DNA of 64,000 bases from NCBI RefSeq assembly GCF_963667045.1, contig NZ_OY762934.1, positions 1,853,501 to 1,917,500 of the forward strand, written 5' to 3'. Shown piece after piece: positions 62,183 through 64,000 of this stretch. This DNA is from an uncultured Cohaesibacter sp. GTDB taxonomy: Bacteria; Pseudomonadota; Alphaproteobacteria; Rhizobiales; Cohaesibacteraceae. A program made the translations under genes and the position numbers. Every line of letters starts with the position of its first letter. Within the stretch, counting starts at the first letter, position 1. The notes below the pieces were generated by a model, which did not search any database, was not told where the DNA came from, and saw nothing but the letters and a program-made list of their open reading frames with translations.

Positions 62183-64000
62183 ATGATTGATGAAACATAC
62201 CACACCGATCGCGACGTAGGCGAATTTATCGAGGGTTTTCGGGGATCAAATCCTGCACGAAAACCGCGTGGTCGGGCTCGCGGGGCCTTGTCTCATAACC
62301 AATCCCGGCAGAATGCGGCTCTGCTCAGCGCCATAGAAGACATCGAAGCGCAGCTTCACTCCCTTGCGGGTCAATCGGGTCTGGTCACCGATGACATACG
62401 CAGTGGTGCCCGCAATGAGAATCCGGCCCGCAAACGGGTGCCCATGGAACGGTCCGGTTATGGCAACGCCCTTGAGCGCATCGAAGCCCAGTTGCAGCGC
62501 GTCGACCATGCGCTTGAACGTCAACAGCCACGCGCAACACTGGAGCCCTTTGCAGCGGCAGCCACCCCTGCCGAGCGCAGCTATGTGCGCAGCGCCGCCG
62601 TCGCCAATGGAACCTCCGGCCCATCGCGCGATTACAGCCTTGATTCCACTGTGCGGCAGATGCTCGACCGAACCCAGTCGCTCAACGAGGAAATCGGCAG
62701 AACCGCCAAGGCCTCCGTATCGGAAGTGACGCGCACGGCACAGGATGCGCTGTCTGCGGCCAACAAGTCTCAAGGCACCTATCGGGATGCGCTGGCAAAG
62801 CTTGCCAAGCTGCAGAGCCAGGACGACAGCCTCAATATCCTGCGCGACGATGTGTCTTCCCTGCGCACGCTGATCGAGGAAGCCAACCTCAGCGGTGCGT
62901 CGGAAGCCGTATTGCGCGAGATCGCCAACCTGTCCGGCCGCATCGAACAGCTTTCGAGCGCCATTGCCGAAACGCGGGAAGATCCGGCGCTGCTGGACAC
63001 CATGCATGAAATCCGCGCGCTGCTGGATCGCCCGACGCTCGACCCTTCCATCGACAGCCATTTTGACCGCATCCTGCGCAAGCTCGACGACATGCATTCG
63101 AGCGGTCATGACGAGGATTTTGCCCGGCTCTCCGAACAGATGGAACATCTGCGCGACATCTTGTCGACGCAGCCGGATGTGCAGCATCTGAGCAACATTT
63201 CCGGGCAGATCAACGAGTTGATCAACCGTCTGGCCATTCTGGAAGATGACGTACGGCGCGGCGGCAACGCCAGCTCTGGCGGCTCCCAGGTCGGCATTGA
63301 AGAGCGTCTGGCACAGATGCAGACGATGATCGAACGGCTTGACCCGACCGACCGGCTGATGAGCCTTGAGAACCAGCTGACGACCCTTGCCGACCGGTTG
63401 GAAGACGATCACGACGCCTCCGGCATTCACAAGCCGCTTGAGGCCCTCGCCCGTCAGGTGGAAAGCCTTGTGAAGCTGACAGACCAGCGCGGTCAGGTCG
63501 ACCGCTTGGGTATTCTGGAAAATCTGGCCGAACGCATCGCCAATCTCGATCAGTTCATTCGCCACGAGCAGGCACCCAACACGGCCGAAAAGCGCTTCGA
63601 TCAGGTCGAGCAGACCCTTGCCCGCATTGACGACATGCTTGCCAGCAAGATGGAAAGCGCCGATCTGACCTCGCTGGAACGTAGCCTTTCAAGGCTGGCC
63701 GACCGAATGGAAGCGCAGGAAGACCTGTTGCGTGCCGCGCCTGTTGGTGGCGATGGCAGCAGCGTCTCTCCGCATGCCCTGTCGCAACTGGAAAGCCAGA
63801 TCGTCGATCTGGCCCAGCGCCTCGATAGCGCCAGCAACATGTCTGATGACCGTCAGTTCTTTGAAATGCTGACCGAGCGGCTGGACACTCTCGCCGAAGA
63901 ATTTACCCGGGCGCAAAGCCGCTTCGATGCCGTGGACCGCATGGGCGAGGACATCCGTCAGCTCGCCAACAAGGGGGCGCCCGCTGGCGTCAACAGCAGC
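62183..64000 (+). CDS. PodJ-like coiled-coil polarity protein, 5' part
   Basis: An open frame of 606 codons from ATG 62183 to the window end, without a stop. The first 35 residues are basic (ARKPRGRARG), followed by repeated helical blocks rich in Leu, Glu, Arg, Asp with heptad spacing (LDRTQSLNEEIGR, LRTLIEEANLSG, LSRLADRMEAQED and similar). No membrane helix or enzymatic domain is reached. Hyphomicrobiales PodJ homologues begin with a long coiled coil and end with Sel1 repeats and a peptidoglycan-binding domain; the latter would lie beyond the window. The ribosome site is weak. A long open frame on the opposite strand is a codon-bias shadow. Confidence 0.65.
   Translation, partial: MIDETYHTDRDVGEFIEGFRGSNPARKPRGRARGALSHNQSRQNAALLSAIEDIEAQLHSLAGQSGLVTDDIRSGARNENPARKRVPMERSGYGNALERIEAQLQRVDHALERQQPRATLEPFAAAATPAERSYVRSAAVANGTSGPSRDYSLDSTVRQMLDRTQSLNEEIGRTAKASVSEVTRTAQDALSAANKSQGTYRDALAKLAKLQSQDDSLNILRDDVSSLRTLIEEANLSGASEAVLREIANLSGRIEQLSSAIAETREDPALLDTMHEIRALLDRPTLDPSIDSHFDRILRKLDDMHSSGHDEDFARLSEQMEHLRDILSTQPDVQHLSNISGQINELINRLAILEDDVRRGGNASSGGSQVGIEERLAQMQTMIERLDPTDRLMSLENQLTTLADRLEDDHDASGIHKPLEALARQVESLVKLTDQRGQVDRLGILENLAERIANLDQFIRHEQAPNTAEKRFDQVEQTLARIDDMLASKMESADLTSLERSLSRLADRMEAQEDLLRAAPVGGDGSSVSPHALSQLESQIVDLAQRLDSASNMSDDRQFFEMLTERLDTLAEEFTRAQSRFDAVDRMGEDIRQLANKGAPAGVNSS

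Noticed and set aside
62246-63565. 439-codon open frame on the minus strand
   Set aside because: It is the exact antisense of the long coiled-coil frame on the plus strand, with His/Gln/Arg-rich composition and no ribosome site. The plus-strand frame has heptad periodicity and stays open to the window end.

Overview
The window reads as a chromosomal segment of an alphaproteobacterium, most likely a free-living (perhaps marine) member of the Hyphomicrobiales. The evidence is a C4-type 5-aminolevulinate synthase, a FixL-FixJ-FixK cascade beside a complete cbb3 oxidase cluster, a PdhS/DivJ/PleC-like cell-cycle kinase, a phasin, a DUF2336 protein, a PodJ-like coiled-coil protein, and a tRNA-His with the alphaproteobacterial A73 discriminator and no G-1. 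The genus cannot be fixed from this sequence. No phage, transposase, CRISPR array or rRNA was seen. One strongly AT-rich patch (about 60.5-61.2 kb) looks acquired.

0-10.5 kb: the 3' end of an AcuI-like acrylyl-CoA reductase, a bacterioferritin without the haem-ligand Met, a small orphan protein, a glutathione transferase, a membrane diguanylate cyclase, and a thiamin salvage and uptake operon (thiM-thiE-thiD-thiY-thiZ-thiX, minus strand) headed by a TPP riboswitch. A tRNA-His with its own terminator and a phasin gene with TTGC/GCAA repeats in its promoter follow.

10.8-25.7 kb: a 1544-residue PAS/histidine kinase with a very long acidic linker; a divergent MocR regulator and threonine-dehydratase pair sharing a promoter with three copies of one 9-11 bp element; a Nudix hydrolase; then an odd group consisting of a BKACE (DUF849) homologue without its zinc ligands, a divergent RpiR/SIS regulator, and a DegT-fold protein without its PLP lysine. 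A TetR regulator, a RecD-like helicase and a single-domain response regulator complete the region.

25.8-48 kb: a respiration and low-oxygen regulon. A B12-binding radical SAM gene is divergent from hemA. Then come (minus strand) ccoNOQP, ccoGHIS and a trailing Pro-rich membrane protein, a DedA protein and a LysE transporter; an AbrB-family protein; a lipoprotein hydrolase; hemN; and fixK, fixJ, fixL. FNR/FixK-type boxes (TTGA-N6-TCAA) are visible upstream of hemA, ccoN and hemN. This supports a circuit in which haem-PAS FixL senses oxygen, FixJ activates fixK, and FixK raises haem synthesis and cbb3 oxidase production.

48-64 kb: a class I aminotransferase; CrbS, a hybrid kinase fused to a sodium:solute-symporter-like domain, and its LuxR-type partner CrbR (acetate-response type), with a small membrane protein between them; an endonuclease/exonuclease/phosphatase-family protein; a secreted coiled-coil protein; a DUF2336 protein; a variant Nudix hydrolase; a VOC protein; the AT-rich membrane-protein gene; a MerR regulator; and the first 606 codons of a PodJ-like coiled-coil protein running off the window.
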